The notes: generated by a model from the letters alone, not told the origin. A DNA stretch of 64,000 nucleotides from Paucibacter aquatile (GCF_002885975.1 NZ_POSP01000001.1:372001-436000); one strand, 5' to 3'. Shown: positions 8,587-17,729, numbered from the stretch's first letter. Made by a program: numbers and translations.

Positions 8587-9135
8587 TCAGTACGTCCTGC
8601 TCCCCTTGAACTGCGCGTGCTGCCGCCGCTGCAAGGTCGTGCTGCGGCTCATGGCCGCGAAGCTGACGCTGGCGTGGGCATGCATGATGGCCAAGCCTAG
8701 GGCGTCGGCTGCGTCTTTGCCCGGCTCGCCGGGCAGGTTGAGCAGGCGCTGCACCATGTGCTGCACCTGTTCCTTTTTGGCGTGACCGTTGCCGACGATG
8801 GCTTTCTTCATCTGCAGGGCGGTGTACTCGGCCACCGGCAGATCGCCCGCCACCAGGCCGGTGATGGCCGCGCCGCGCGCCTGGCCCAGCAGCAGGGTGG
8901 ACTGCGGGTTGACGTTGACGAACACGATCTCCACCGCCGCGCACTGCGGCTGGTAGCGGGCGCAGACCTCGCGCACGCCGTCAAAGATGATCTTCAGCCG
9001 TGCCGGCAGATCACCGGCCGCCACGGCGCTGGTCTTGATGGTGCCGCTGGCGATATAGCTCAGCCGCGGGCCATCTGCATCGATGATGCCGAAACCGGTG
9101 GTCTGCAAGCCGGGGTCAATGCCAAGAATTCTCAT
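8587..9135 (-). CDS. ruvC: Crossover junction endodeoxyribonuclease RuvC
   Basis: 182-residue Holliday-junction resolvase that nicks four-way junctions with RuvAB during recombinational repair. The N-terminal RILGIDPG holds the first catalytic Asp (residue 7). AVEIVFVN holds the catalytic Glu near 68. DAADALGLAIMHAH holds the final Asp pair near 140. Length is normal. In many Burkholderiales ruvC follows purH and precedes ruvA-ruvB. Here purH is about 15 kb away and ruvAB are not in the window. Confidence 0.97.
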   Translation of the reverse strand: MRILGIDPGLQTTGFGIIDADGPRLSYIASGTIKTSAVAAGDLPARLKIIFDGVREVCARYQPQCAAVEIVFVNVNPQSTLLLGQARGAAITGLVAGDLPVAEYTALQMKKAIVGNGHAKKEQVQHMVQRLLNLPGEPGKDAADALGLAIMHAHASVSFAAMSRSTTLQRRQHAQFKGSRTY

Positions 9136-9159
9136 GCCGCAAGTGTCGCAGCTTGCGCC

Positions 9160-9549
9160 TCAGGGCCCGAGCGCGACGCACAGGCTGCTGGCCAGCATGA
9201 GCAGAACCACAGGCAGCCAGATCCTGCGTTCGCGCCGACTGGGGGTGATGGCGTTGGCCACGCAGCCCAGGGCACAGTAGCCCACCACCCACCAGATCAG
9301 CGATTGCGCCTGCACTTGGAACGCATGCCATGCCAGCCCGCTGGTGGCCAGAACGATGGCGGCCATGCCCACCATGATGAGCACGGAGAGCAGGGGGATC
9401 CAACGGGTGCGAGGAGGGAGGACGCCTCGCCACTTGCCTCCCAGGGTGAATTCTCCCCACGGGGCCCCCAGGATCAAGGCCAGCTGGAAGATGCACACCC
9501 CCAGGCACAGCAAGGCAAAGGTCAGGGCGCTGAGAGGGATGAGGGTCAT
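9160..9549 (-). CDS. Small membrane protein of unknown function
   Basis: 129 residues from the ATG at 9549; the frame extends to 9636, but the residues before Met are Pro/Arg-rich and unlike a membrane protein. Four hydrophobic segments are visible. A GAPWGEFTLGGKWRGVLP motif lies after the first, with WIPLL beginning the second. This motif recurs in uncharacterised small bacterial membrane proteins (from memory). It lies 24 nt upstream of ruvC on the same strand. No function is proposed. Confidence 0.65.
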   Translation of the reverse strand: MTLIPLSALTFALLCLGVCIFQLALILGAPWGEFTLGGKWRGVLPPRTRWIPLLSVLIMVGMAAIVLATSGLAWHAFQVQAQSLIWWVVGYCALGCVANAITPSRRERRIWLPVVLLMLASSLCVALGP

Positions 9550-9811
9550 GGGCGAGCTTGCGGAGAGATTCTTGGGCTGAGGCCTGCACATGGGCCCAGG
9601 CCTGGAAGGCCCCTGCAGTCTATCGGTGAGTGCCACGGGGCCCGCCTCGATCGGCCCGGCAACGGTGCGAGCCTTGGATCGATGAATGCGGGCTGTCGCC
9701 AGCCATCTTCATCGCGCCTTCAGCTGAGGCTCAGAACGCCTTCAGCCTGGGCTTGCAGCATGGCGCTGTGTTCGCTTGGAACACGCACTCATGCTGGATT
9801 GGACGCATTTC

Positions 9812-11062
9812 ATGTCACGCCTTGCTTCGAAGTCTTCTTCTCCCTTGCTCACCCGCACCTTGCTGGTCACCGCGACGGCGCTGCTCTGTGCCTGCGGTGG
9901 CGGCAGTGACGAGCCCCCTAAATCCGCAGACAAGCCCCGGGCCTTGCTGAGCCATTCGGCCTATGCACAGGCTCAGAGTTTCAGCGGTGTGCAGCAAACG
10001 CAGTTGCTGCGCTACCGCATGCCGGCATTGCACGGTGGGCAGACCGAGACCGAGGCCTTGTTGTTTGTTCCGCGCGCCCAGCCGGCTTCGGGCGATGTAC
10101 CGCTGGTGGTCTGGGCCCATGGGACGGTCGGTGTGGCCGATGCCTGCGCACCCAGCCGCAATGCCGACGCGCACAACGAGAAGCAAGAGATCCAGGCCCT
10201 GCTCGATGCAGGTTTCGCGGTCTTGGCTCCGGATTACGAAGGTCTGGGTGGGCCGGGTGCGCACCCCTATTTGCATGTCGGCAGCCTGGGCCAGTCGATC
10301 ACGGCCGCAGTCGAGGCTGTGCACCAGTTGCCCGGTCTGCGCCTGAGCAAGTCGTGGGCGCTGATGGGTCACTCACAAGGCGGCTATGCAGCCCTGGCCG
10401 GCGCTGAGATGGCGGCGCGCATGGATGCTGCCTTTCCGCTGCGCGCCACCGTGGCGCTGGCGCCGGCCTCCGACCCCGCACGCATGGCGGTCGAGCTGTT
10501 TCAGCGGATTGATGATCTGGAGCGCGCCATGGCTGCCCAGCCTTCGCCGGAACTGGCCGAGGTTCTGGCCGGCACCGTGTTTCAACTGGCTGCCAATGGC
10601 ACCGTGCTGTCGCTCGGTCTGCTGGCCCAAGACCCCAGTCTGACGCTGGAACAGTTGGTGGAAGCCAGTTTCTTGCCGATTGCGAAGCTGGCTGCCGATG
10701 ATTCCGACTGTCAGCGCTTTGAGCCGGCCCTGGACCAGGACATGATGCGACACCTGAGCAGCGGCCAAGCCCTGTCGACCTACCCCAGCCTCAAGCGCAG
10801 TGCCTTTCTGAGCGAGGCGCTGCGCCAGACCCTCAGCAAGAACCGCCCGGCGCAAGTCAAGCTGCAGAGCCCGGTTCTGATCGTGCAAGGCGTGCTGGAT
10901 GAGCAGACGCCGATCCAGGCGGCGCGTGCGCTGGTGGCCGAGATGCAGCGTTTGGGCAGCTCGGTGCGCTATGTCGAGGTGCCCGACGGCAACCACGGCA
11001 GCATCACCCAAAGCCATATGCCCGAGGCCATCGCCTTCATTCGCGAGCGCCTGAATCCCTGA
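9812..11062 (+). CDS. Secreted lipoprotein alpha/beta hydrolase
   Basis: About 416 residues. The N-terminus has a hydrophobic segment ending in a lipobox LCAC, followed by GGGSDEPP, so it is probably an outer-membrane or periplasmic lipoprotein. The alpha/beta-hydrolase core shows VVWAHGTVGVADAC (oxyanion region), VLAPDYEGLGGPG, the nucleophile elbow GHSQGGYAAL near residue 190, an acid in VLDEQTP and the catalytic His in DGNHGS. It resembles secretory lipases and esterases; the substrate is unknown. In-frame starts exist at TTG 9776 and ATG 9791; 9812 gives the most typical signal sequence. It overlaps the end of the convergent histidine kinase by 26 nt. Confidence 0.8.
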   Translation: MSRLASKSSSPLLTRTLLVTATALLCACGGGSDEPPKSADKPRALLSHSAYAQAQSFSGVQQTQLLRYRMPALHGGQTETEALLFVPRAQPASGDVPLVVWAHGTVGVADACAPSRNADAHNEKQEIQALLDAGFAVLAPDYEGLGGPGAHPYLHVGSLGQSITAAVEAVHQLPGLRLSKSWALMGHSQGGYAALAGAEMAARMDAAFPLRATVALAPASDPARMAVELFQRIDDLERAMAAQPSPELAEVLAGTVFQLAANGTVLSLGLLAQDPSLTLEQLVEASFLPIAKLAADDSDCQRFEPALDQDMMRHLSSGQALSTYPSLKRSAFLSEALRQTLSKNRPAQVKLQSPVLIVQGVLDEQTPIQAARALVAEMQRLGSSVRYVEVPDGNHGSITQSHMPEAIAFIRERLNP

Positions 11063-12527
11063 GCGCGTGGCCCCTGCCTTCGCCATCGAGCTGGGCGGCC
11101 TGGCGCGGCAGGCGCAAGCTGACGCGCAAGCCGCCGCCCGGGGCGTCGTCCAGCTGCATCTGCCCGCCATGCGAATGCAGCACGCTCTGGACGATGGCCA
11201 GGCCCAGACCACTGCCGGCTTGGCTCTCGCCCGGCAGGCGGGTGAAGCGTTCCAGCACGGCGCTGCGCCAGGCTTCAGGGATGCCGGGGCCCTGGTCGCT
11301 GATGCTGGCGCACAGCATCTCGTCCTGAACCCAGAGGCGCACCTGCACGCTGCTGTGTTCGGGGCTGTACTTCACCGCGTTCTCCAGCAGATTGCTGAAC
11401 AGCGAATGCAGTCCATCGGCATGGGCCACCAGATACATGGGCTCGCTGCCGGTCTCACAACTCAGGCTGATATGGCGCTGCCGGGCTTGCTGCTCGACCT
11501 CGGCCATCACTTCGGGCAAGAGTTGCGCGAGGTCGAGCGTTCGCCACTCGGCCTGGGGACCCTGGATGTCGCTGCGCAGCAAGCTCAGCAATTGATTGAC
11601 CAGGTGGATGGCGCGTTCGCTGCTGCGCTGCATGCCCTGCCACAGGGGCTGCTGCCTCGGGTCTCGCGCCAAGGCCGCCAGAGAGTCGGCGTACAAGCGC
11701 AGCGCTGCCAAGGGCGTGCGCAGCTCGTGCGCGGCATCGGCCACAAAGCGGCGCTCGCGCGCACGCGCCTCGCGCAGTTCTTCCAGCAAGCGGTTGATGG
11801 CCTGCAGCAGCGGGCGCAACTCTTGTTCGCGCGCATCAAGCTGGATGGGCCTGAGGTCATTGGCGTCGCGGCGGGCCACGGCGTCGCTGAGCCGCCGCCA
11901 GGGCCGCAAAGCCCAGCGCACCGACAGCCAGCTCGGGACGATCAGCAATGGCAGGCTGAAGCCCAGCGGCAGCAGCAGCAAGGCCAGGCCCTCATCGCTG
12001 AGCAGCACCATGCTCAGGTGCCGGGGGATCAAGAACGACACTCGCAGGTCTGAGTCTGCTGCCGCACTCGCAGCCGAGGCTGGGGTCTGCACGGTCAGCA
12101 CTTGCCAACCCAGCTTGCCGTCGTCCACGTGTTGCAGGCCCGGAGGGAAAGGGCCGTGGAAGCGCGCCGGCAAGCCGGGCGTGGCGTACAACAGCTGCTG
12201 GTCGCGCCAGGCCAGCAGGCTGATGCGGCGCAAGGGGTCGTCTTCGCCCTGCTCGGCGCGGTTCCATTGGTCCACCTTGTCCAAGACCTGCCGAAGGGCT
12301 TCGGGGCGGTCGGCCAGATGCTGGGCGCTGCTGAGAATGGCCTCTGCCGCCGGGACCAGCTTGAGCGCGGAGGCTTCAGACACATCGGAGCGCAAGCCAA
12401 TCAGCAACAGCAGGGCCCAGAGGCCACACACCAGGAAAGCCTGGGCCAGCACCAGGCCGCGCAGCATGGATGGCTCGGAGATGTATCGCCACAGCTGGGC
12501 AGCGGCGCGGCGCAAACGGCCCCTCAT
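11037..12527 (-). CDS. Sensor histidine kinase, QseC/PmrB type
   Basis: 496-residue membrane kinase. One N-terminal membrane segment (about 22-44) is followed by a periplasmic domain, a second segment near residue 180 and a HAMP linker. The dimerisation helix carries the phospho-acceptor His in FVADAAHELRTPLAALR. The ATP-binding domain has NLLENAVKYSP, DQGPGIP and GSGLGLAIVQ. It starts inside the stop of the response-regulator gene (ATGA overlap), so the pair is coupled. The signal is unknown. No target operator was identified. Confidence 0.93.
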   Translation of the reverse strand: MRGRLRRAAAQLWRYISEPSMLRGLVLAQAFLVCGLWALLLLIGLRSDVSEASALKLVPAAEAILSSAQHLADRPEALRQVLDKVDQWNRAEQGEDDPLRRISLLAWRDQQLLYATPGLPARFHGPFPPGLQHVDDGKLGWQVLTVQTPASAASAAADSDLRVSFLIPRHLSMVLLSDEGLALLLLPLGFSLPLLIVPSWLSVRWALRPWRRLSDAVARRDANDLRPIQLDAREQELRPLLQAINRLLEELREARARERRFVADAAHELRTPLAALRLYADSLAALARDPRQQPLWQGMQRSSERAIHLVNQLLSLLRSDIQGPQAEWRTLDLAQLLPEVMAEVEQQARQRHISLSCETGSEPMYLVAHADGLHSLFSNLLENAVKYSPEHSSVQVRLWVQDEMLCASISDQGPGIPEAWRSAVLERFTRLPGESQAGSGLGLAIVQSVLHSHGGQMQLDDAPGGGLRVSLRLPRQAAQLDGEGRGHALRDSGARE

Positions 12528-13201
12528 GCGGGCGCTGCAGGCTTGACGGGCCGCTCGATCACATAGCCCACACCGCGCACCGTGCGGATATAGCCCTCGC
12601 CCAGTTTGCGGCGCAGGCTGGAGATGTGCACATCCAGCACATTGCTCTCCGCCTGGCTGCAGCCCAGGGCATGCTCTTCCAGAAAGCGCCGCGTCAAGAC
12701 CCGGTCGGCGCGCTTGACCAGAAGCTCCAGAAGCCGGTACTCGCTGGGCGAGAGCTCCAAGGGCTGGCCGTCCAGGTTGACGCGCAGCGAGGCCTGGTGA
12801 ATCTGCAGGCCTCCGAGGCTCAGCGCTCCTTCCTGCAGGCCATAGCTGCGCCGGGCCAGCGCGCGCAGGCGCGACAAGAGCTCTTTCAAGGCAAATGGCT
12901 TGAGCAAGAAATCATCGGCGCCGCCGTCCAGGCCGCGAAGGCGTTCATCCAAGGCGTCGCGGGCGCTGATGATCAAGACGGGCGGCATCGCCTCGTGTGT
13001 GCGCAGCCAAGCCAGCAGGCTGTGGCCATCGCCATCGGGCAGACCCAGGTCGAGCAGCAGCAGATCTGGCCTGTGGGCCAAGATCTGGCCCTTTGCATCG
13101 GCCAGGCGCCGCACCCAGCACACCCGATGCCCTTCGGCTTCGCAGGCCAGACGTATGCCATCGCCCAGGTCCAGGTCGTCTTCAATCAGCAGGACATTCA
13201 T
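12524..13201 (-). CDS. OmpR-family response regulator
   Basis: 225 residues. The receiver domain (about 1-115) has the acidic pocket IEDD, the phospho-acceptor Asp in LLLLDLGLPDGDG and the Lys in FLLKPF. The winged-helix DNA-binding domain (about 125-220) has LSPSEYRLLELL and RKLGEGYIRTVRGVGY. It partners the downstream QseC/PmrB-like kinase through a 4-nt overlap. It lies 63 nt after the GFA-family gene on the same strand and may be transcribed with the lipid genes upstream. Confidence 0.95.
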   Translation of the reverse strand: MNVLLIEDDLDLGDGIRLACEAEGHRVCWVRRLADAKGQILAHRPDLLLLDLGLPDGDGHSLLAWLRTHEAMPPVLIISARDALDERLRGLDGGADDFLLKPFALKELLSRLRALARRSYGLQEGALSLGGLQIHQASLRVNLDGQPLELSPSEYRLLELLVKRADRVLTRRFLEEHALGCSQAESNVLDVHISSLRRKLGEGYIRTVRGVGYVIERPVKPAAPA

Positions 13202-13264
13202 GAACCGATTGCAGCAGAGCGATCTGAAGAAACGATGAAGCCGCGGCCCGAGTGCCCGGCGGCC

Positions 13265-13702
13265 TCAGCGCCCGGGCTCGCTGCCGTCGTAACGCGGCAG
13301 CGCTGCGTCCAGATCGTCCCAGCAGGCCCGCGAGCTGACGAAGTTGTGCGAGAGGGGGCGCTCAAGGATGTCGGAATCCAGGATGCCCAGTCGCAGGCGC
13401 AGCCGCTCCGGATCGTCCCGGTTGCTGCTGAACAGCGGCGAGGCGCAGACGCCGCAAAAGTGGCGCAGCCGCCCGGGCTTGACTTCGTAGCTGCGCACCT
13501 GGGCTTCACCGTGGGTGATGCGCAGGCCGCTGCGGCCGATAAAGCCGTTGGTGGCGTAGGCGGTGCCGCTGGACTTGCGGCAGCGCGAGCAGTGGCAATG
13601 GATGATGGCGTCGATGCCGCCGTGGATCTCCAGCGCGACGGCGCCGCACAGGCAGCTGGCGAGGTAGGGCGGCATGGGCGAGGGCGGCTCGGGCTGGATC
13701 AT
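13265..13702 (-). CDS. GFA family zinc-binding protein
   Basis: 145 residues. The family's zinc ligands are CLCGAV, HCHCSRCRKSSG and FCGVCASPLF. Proteins of this fold are named after a glutathione-dependent formaldehyde-activating enzyme, but most have no tested activity. The ATG at 13702 shares its A with the TGA stop of the cdsA-like gene (TGATG), which suggests translational coupling. A longer open frame reaching 14197 is only an out-of-frame reading of the cdsA-like gene and not a fusion. Confidence 0.87.
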   Translation of the reverse strand: MIQPEPPSPMPPYLASCLCGAVALEIHGGIDAIIHCHCSRCRKSSGTAYATNGFIGRSGLRITHGEAQVRSYEVKPGRLRHFCGVCASPLFSSNRDDPERLRLRLGILDSDILERPLSHNFVSSRACWDDLDAALPRYDGSEPGR

Positions 13703-14763
13703 CACAGTGCGAGCTTGAAATACCAGCGCACAGAGTGGAAGAACACGGGCGCGGCGAAACAGAGCACGGCGATGCGGTCGAGCAGGCCCACCGCGCCGGT
13801 GATGGAGCTGCGGTTGCCCCAGTAGCGCACGCCGGCGTCGCGCTTCAGCGCTTTCATGACCAGGGTGCCAAAGCTGCCAGCCCCGGCGGCGATGAAGGCC
13901 ATGACCAGGGCCTGGCCCACCTTGAAAGGCGTGGCCCAGTAGAGCAGGGCGCCGACGAAGGCGGCGGTCAGGGTGCCGATCCACCAGGCGCGCATCGAGA
14001 AGCTGCGGCTGATGCGCCGCGCCACCGGGCGGCGGCGCAGGCGCCGGCTGGCCACCAGCTGGGCCAGCTGGCCGCAGCTGACCACCATCACCAGGAAGAA
14101 CAGCAAAAAGGCGCCGCGGCCCCGGTAGCCGGGAAAGTCCAGCAACAGCAGGGCCGGCGCATGCGACAGGCCGTAGACGCAGACCATGATGCCCCACTGG
14201 ATCTTGGCGTTACGTTCCAGGAAGCGCGCCGGGTCGTCGGCCAGGGCGCTGACCACCGGGATGGCCAGAAAGGCGTAAACCGGAATCAGCACCGAGAACA
14301 GATCGAACTGGCGCAGCCCCGTCAGCGTGTACTGCAGGGGCAGGATGATGAAAAAGGCCAGGATCAGGCCGCGGTGGTCGGCGCGCCGGGTGTGCATCAG
14401 GGTGATGAACTCGCGCAGGGCTAGAAACGAGAGCACGCCGAACAGCAGGGTGGCGCCCACCGGCCCCGAGATCCAGGCCGCCCAGAACACGCAGGCACCG
14501 CCCCAGAGGAAACCGAGCTCATGGCGCAGGCCGCGCCGGCGCGGCGCCAGGGTCAGCGGCGCGCCGCCCCAGAGAGTGGAGTCGAGGTGGCTGTCCGCCT
14601 CGCCCGGGCGGTCATCGTCCTGGCTGAGGCCGCGGTGGCGGGCGCGCAGCTGCATCACAAAGCTGGCCAGGCTGAGCAGCATCAGGGCCCCGAACAGGAT
14701 CACGAAGAGCAGGGCCACCTGGCCGCTGCTGTCCAGCGATTTGAGCCATTGGATCGGGTTCAT
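13702..14763 (-). CDS. Phosphatidate cytidylyltransferase (CdsA-like)
   Basis: 353-residue integral membrane enzyme expected to make CDP-diacylglycerol from CTP and phosphatidic acid, the branch point of phospholipid synthesis. About eight hydrophobic segments are seen. Near the C-terminus, KALKRDAGVRYWGN followed by GLLDRIAVL matches the CdsA signature region (K-R-D, then G-x-L-D-R). GGGAG lies 6 nt before the ATG at 14763; a second ATG at 14766 is adjacent. Its start overlaps the plsC stop as TGATG. It sits with an acyltransferase, as in YnbA/YnbB-type clusters, and may be a second CdsA-like copy rather than the housekeeping one. Confidence 0.85.
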   Translation of the reverse strand: MNPIQWLKSLDSSGQVALLFVILFGALMLLSLASFVMQLRARHRGLSQDDDRPGEADSHLDSTLWGGAPLTLAPRRRGLRHELGFLWGGACVFWAAWISGPVGATLLFGVLSFLALREFITLMHTRRADHRGLILAFFIILPLQYTLTGLRQFDLFSVLIPVYAFLAIPVVSALADDPARFLERNAKIQWGIMVCVYGLSHAPALLLLDFPGYRGRGAFLLFFLVMVVSCGQLAQLVASRRLRRRPVARRISRSFSMRAWWIGTLTAAFVGALLYWATPFKVGQALVMAFIAAGAGSFGTLVMKALKRDAGVRYWGNRSSITGAVGLLDRIAVLCFAAPVFFHSVRWYFKLAL

Positions 14764-15401
14764 CATGCGCTCCCGCCTTCGCCGCAACCCGGCCGGCAGG
14801 CCAGCACGGCCGCGCGTGCGCGGTCCAGAAAGGCGCGCTTGTCTTCCTCGGCCTGCAGCTGGATCGGCGCGCCGAAAGTGACGGTGCAGAGAATCGGCAC
14901 CGGCACCACCTCGCCCTTGGGCATGACGCGCTGGACGTTGTCGATCCAGGTCGGGATCAGGCGAACCTCCGGGAACTGTTCGGCCAAGTGGTAGAGCCCG
15001 GCCTTGAAGGCCTGGGGCTCGCCCTTGTTGGAGCGCGTGCCCTCGGGAAAGATCACCAGGGAATCGCCGTTGCGCAGCGCCTCGACCAGGGGCTCCAGCG
15101 GGTCTTCATCGGGCGAGCTGCGGGTGCGCGAGACGTAGATGGCGTTGAACACCGCGCGGGTCAGCCAGCCCTTGAGCGGGCTGCTGGTCCAGTAGTCGCG
15201 AGCGGCAATCGGGCGGGTTTGGGCGCGCAGCTCGCGCGGCAGCGCGGCCCAGATCAGCACCCAATCGAAATGGCTTTGGTGGTTGGCGAAGTAGATACGC
15301 TGCTCCGCCATGGGCGGGCAGCCTTTCCAGTGGCCCTGGGCGCCGGTGATCAGGCGCGCCAGCGAAGACAGGGCCAGACCGGCCGTGGAAGCAAGAGACA
15401 T
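14763..15401 (-). CDS. 1-acyl-sn-glycerol-3-phosphate acyltransferase (PlsC family)
   Basis: 212-residue membrane-bound acyltransferase that adds the second acyl chain to lysophosphatidic acid. The catalytic HX4D motif is NHQSHFD near residue 36. FPEGTRS, the glycerol-phosphate binding motif, lies near residue 119. The next gene downstream uses its product, phosphatidic acid, and their stop and start codons overlap. These two enzymes therefore form a coupled lysophosphatidate to CDP-diacylglycerol module. Confidence 0.9.
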   Translation of the reverse strand: MSLASTAGLALSSLARLITGAQGHWKGCPPMAEQRIYFANHQSHFDWVLIWAALPRELRAQTRPIAARDYWTSSPLKGWLTRAVFNAIYVSRTRSSPDEDPLEPLVEALRNGDSLVIFPEGTRSNKGEPQAFKAGLYHLAEQFPEVRLIPTWIDNVQRVMPKGEVVPVPILCTVTFGAPIQLQAEEDKRAFLDRARAAVLACRPGCGEGGSA

Positions 15402-15443
15402 CCCGAGATGGTAGCCGCTGGCCGGCCTCGCCTGGATGACGCT

Positions 15444-15761
15444 TCAGTGGCCGCGCAGCATCCAGTAGATCAGCAGGCCCAGCGTCAGCCCGCCCTCTGC
15501 CCAGAGTGTCAGGCGCAGCAGGCGTTGCGCGCCCGTAGCCAAACGCGCTTTCAGCAAGGATTGCAGGCTGAGGCCCAGAAGCAGGCAGACCGCCGCCAAC
15601 ACCGCCCAGGCCATCCAGACGATGCCGACGCCCATGCAGCCAAAGCCCTCACAGCGCAGTCGCCAGGCAAACAGCGCAGCGCACAACATCAGCAGGCTGA
15701 GCATCGCGAACAGGGCCAGCAGCAGGCCCTGTGTGAGGCTCAGGCGCTCGGGCGGTTCCAC
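15444..15761 (-). CDS. Small membrane protein of unknown function
   Basis: 105 residues with three hydrophobic segments (about 14-34, 46-66, 84-101) and a charged C-terminus. It begins 6 nt after the stop of the M28 peptidase gene and lies 42 nt before plsC, so it is probably in the same transcript. I do not recognise the family. Confidence 0.65.
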   Translation of the reverse strand: MEPPERLSLTQGLLLALFAMLSLLMLCAALFAWRLRCEGFGCMGVGIVWMAWAVLAAVCLLLGLSLQSLLKARLATGAQRLLRLTLWAEGGLTLGLLIYWMLRGH

Positions 15762-15767
15762 GGTGTG

Positions 15768-17429
15768 TCAGCGCTTCACCGCAGCAAACGGGTCGCCCGC
15801 GCGCCAGGCCGGCATGGCCTCGGCGTCGGCCACAGCGCGGCCCAGCTTGAGGGTGTACTGTGCCTGCTCGCGCATGCCGGCGAGGTCCCAGCTCGGGTCG
15901 TACTGGTCGCTGGGCTGGTGGTAGCGCTTGCCGTAGGCGCGGCGTTTCTCGGCCACGGCCGGTGATTCATCAAGGTACTGGCCGCCACTGCTGACCGAGA
16001 AGGCCGGCACGCCGGCCTTGGCGAAGCTGAAGTGGTCGCTGCGGAAGTAATAGCCGCCGACATCGACGCGCGGCGGCGCAATGCTCAGGCCCATCTGGCT
16101 GGCCACCTGCGCCGCCATCGCGCCCAGATCGCTGCGCTCGGCGCCGTGGGCGCCGATGTCGCGCGTGCGGCCGACGAAGTTGAGGGTGTCGAGATTGAGG
16201 CTGGCGGCCGTGCGGGCCAGAGGCCAGAGCGGCGCTTGGGTGTACCAGGCGCTGCCCAGCAGTCCCTGTTCTTCGGCGGCCACCCAGAGGAACATCTGGC
16301 TGCGCCGTGCCGGCTGGCGCACGGCGGCCTGCGCCATGGCCAGCAGGGCGGCGGTGCCCGAGGCGTTGTCCACCGCGCCGTTGAAGATCTGCTCCTGGCC
16401 GTCGCTGCCGCGGATCTTGCCGAGGTGGTCCCAGTGGGCGGTGTAGATGACGAGCTCGTCCTTGAGCTTGGGGTCGCTGCCCGGCACCAGGCCCGCCACA
16501 TTGAACTGCTCCAGGCGCCGCACGGCGGCATGCAGTTCGCCCTTCAGGCGCAGGCCCAGGGGCACGGGCTTGAACTCGCGGGTTTCGGCCTGGGCGCGCA
16601 GCGCATCCAGGTCCAGGCCGGCGGCCTGGAACAGCTGTTCGGCGGCCGGTGCGCTGATCCAGCCCTGCAGCGGCAGGCCCGGGCTGGCGCCGTCGAGCTG
16701 GAACTGCTCGCTGAAAGCGCCCTGGCTGACCACGCTCCAGCTGCTCAGGGTCGAGGCCTCGGTGTGCAGCACCAGCACGCCCTTGGCGCCGCGGCGCAGG
16801 GCTTCTTCGTATTTGTAGCCGCGGCGGCCGTAAATCGTCATCGCCTTGCCGGCGAAGCGGCCGGGCTCGGCCTCGGTGGGGTAGGGGTCGTTGGCCAGCA
16901 CGATCAGCACTTTGCCGCGCAGGTCCTGGCCCTTGAAATCGTCCCAGCGTTCTTCAGGCGCGTGGATGCCGTAGCCGGCGAAGACCAGCTCGTCGGCCAA
17001 AGCATTGAGTGCCTGCCCATTGCCACTGCCGTAAACCCAGTCGGCGCCGAATTTCAGCACCGGCGCTGCCGTTTTGCCGCCTTCGATCTGCAGCTGGCTT
17101 TGCGCCTGCAGCGTGCGCGTGCCCAGCAGGCGCACGGCCTGGCGGTAGCTGCCGCCGGGCGCGGCCGGTTGCAGACCCAGCACTTTCGCCTGTGTCTCCA
17201 GATACGCCACGGTCAGATCGCCGCCGCGCTGGCCGGTGCCGCGGCCTTCGAACAGGTCGGAGGACAGCAGGGCCAGGTGGGCGCGCAGCGGAGCTTCGTC
17301 CACCTCGGGCCCTTGGGCGTGCGGCTTCAGCGTTGCGGCCTGGGCTTGAGCCTGGGTGGGCATCCAGCCCCAACCCATGCAGGTAGCCAGAGTGAGAGCC
17401 AGGGGTAGGGATCGAAACAGGAAAGGCAT
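15768..17429 (-). CDS. Secreted M28 family metallopeptidase
   Basis: 553 residues with a signal peptide ending in TQAQAQA. A PA domain covers about 130-250. The peptidase domain shows the two-zinc site of family M28: TAHWDHLG (His), GAVDNASGTAALL (bridging Asp), AAEEQGLLGS (catalytic Glu plus zinc Glu), and the last His in RSDHFSFAKAGVPAFS. It is probably a periplasmic or secreted aminopeptidase. It starts a minus-strand run that continues into the phospholipid genes. The 292 nt upstream hold imperfect hairpins but no clear promoter. Confidence 0.93.
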   Translation of the reverse strand: MPFLFRSLPLALTLATCMGWGWMPTQAQAQAATLKPHAQGPEVDEAPLRAHLALLSSDLFEGRGTGQRGGDLTVAYLETQAKVLGLQPAAPGGSYRQAVRLLGTRTLQAQSQLQIEGGKTAAPVLKFGADWVYGSGNGQALNALADELVFAGYGIHAPEERWDDFKGQDLRGKVLIVLANDPYPTEAEPGRFAGKAMTIYGRRGYKYEEALRRGAKGVLVLHTEASTLSSWSVVSQGAFSEQFQLDGASPGLPLQGWISAPAAEQLFQAAGLDLDALRAQAETREFKPVPLGLRLKGELHAAVRRLEQFNVAGLVPGSDPKLKDELVIYTAHWDHLGKIRGSDGQEQIFNGAVDNASGTAALLAMAQAAVRQPARRSQMFLWVAAEEQGLLGSAWYTQAPLWPLARTAASLNLDTLNFVGRTRDIGAHGAERSDLGAMAAQVASQMGLSIAPPRVDVGGYYFRSDHFSFAKAGVPAFSVSSGGQYLDESPAVAEKRRAYGKRYHQPSDQYDPSWDLAGMREQAQYTLKLGRAVADAEAMPAWRAGDPFAAVKR

Positions 17430-17705
17430 GGTCCGTGCAGGATTGTCGCTAGGGAGTACAAGTCGGCATTAGAGCCGCTGGGCCCCAAGCACCTCTCTCG
17501 GGTTATCCCCTGGCGGCGTCCAGGGTGTCCGCACTCGGCGCGTGCTTGGGCTGTGACTTTGCAGCTGGCAGCTCGCGGTGGGTCGTCCGCGAGATCGGGA
17601 AGCGCACCGTTGGCACCTCTTCCAACTCGATGAAATCACGCCCACGGCAACACCCGGCTCTTGCTTGCGCTACGGCTGAGCGCGGCAATTTCCCCTCAGG
17701 CCCGT

Positions 17706-17729
17706 CTGTCGGGCTATCGGGCTATCGGG
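17706..17729. repeat. Octamer repeat CTRTCGGG x3 over a stop codon
   Basis: CTGTCGGG, CTATCGGG, CTATCGGG in tandem. The last unit contains the TAG stop (minus strand, 17724-17722) of the serine hydrolase gene. Gain or loss of an octamer beyond the stop would not change the protein, but loss of the last unit would. Confidence 0.7.

Noticed and set aside
13265..14197. Apparent 310-residue fusion ending in a GFA domain
   Set aside because: Only the last 145 codons are GFA-like. The first part is an alternative-frame reading of the cdsA-like gene, and the real start at 13702 overlaps its stop.
17503..17688. 61-codon minus-strand frame between the peptidase and serine hydrolase genes
   Set aside because: No SD, no recognisable motif and biased composition; the region looks like non-coding DNA with imperfect hairpins.
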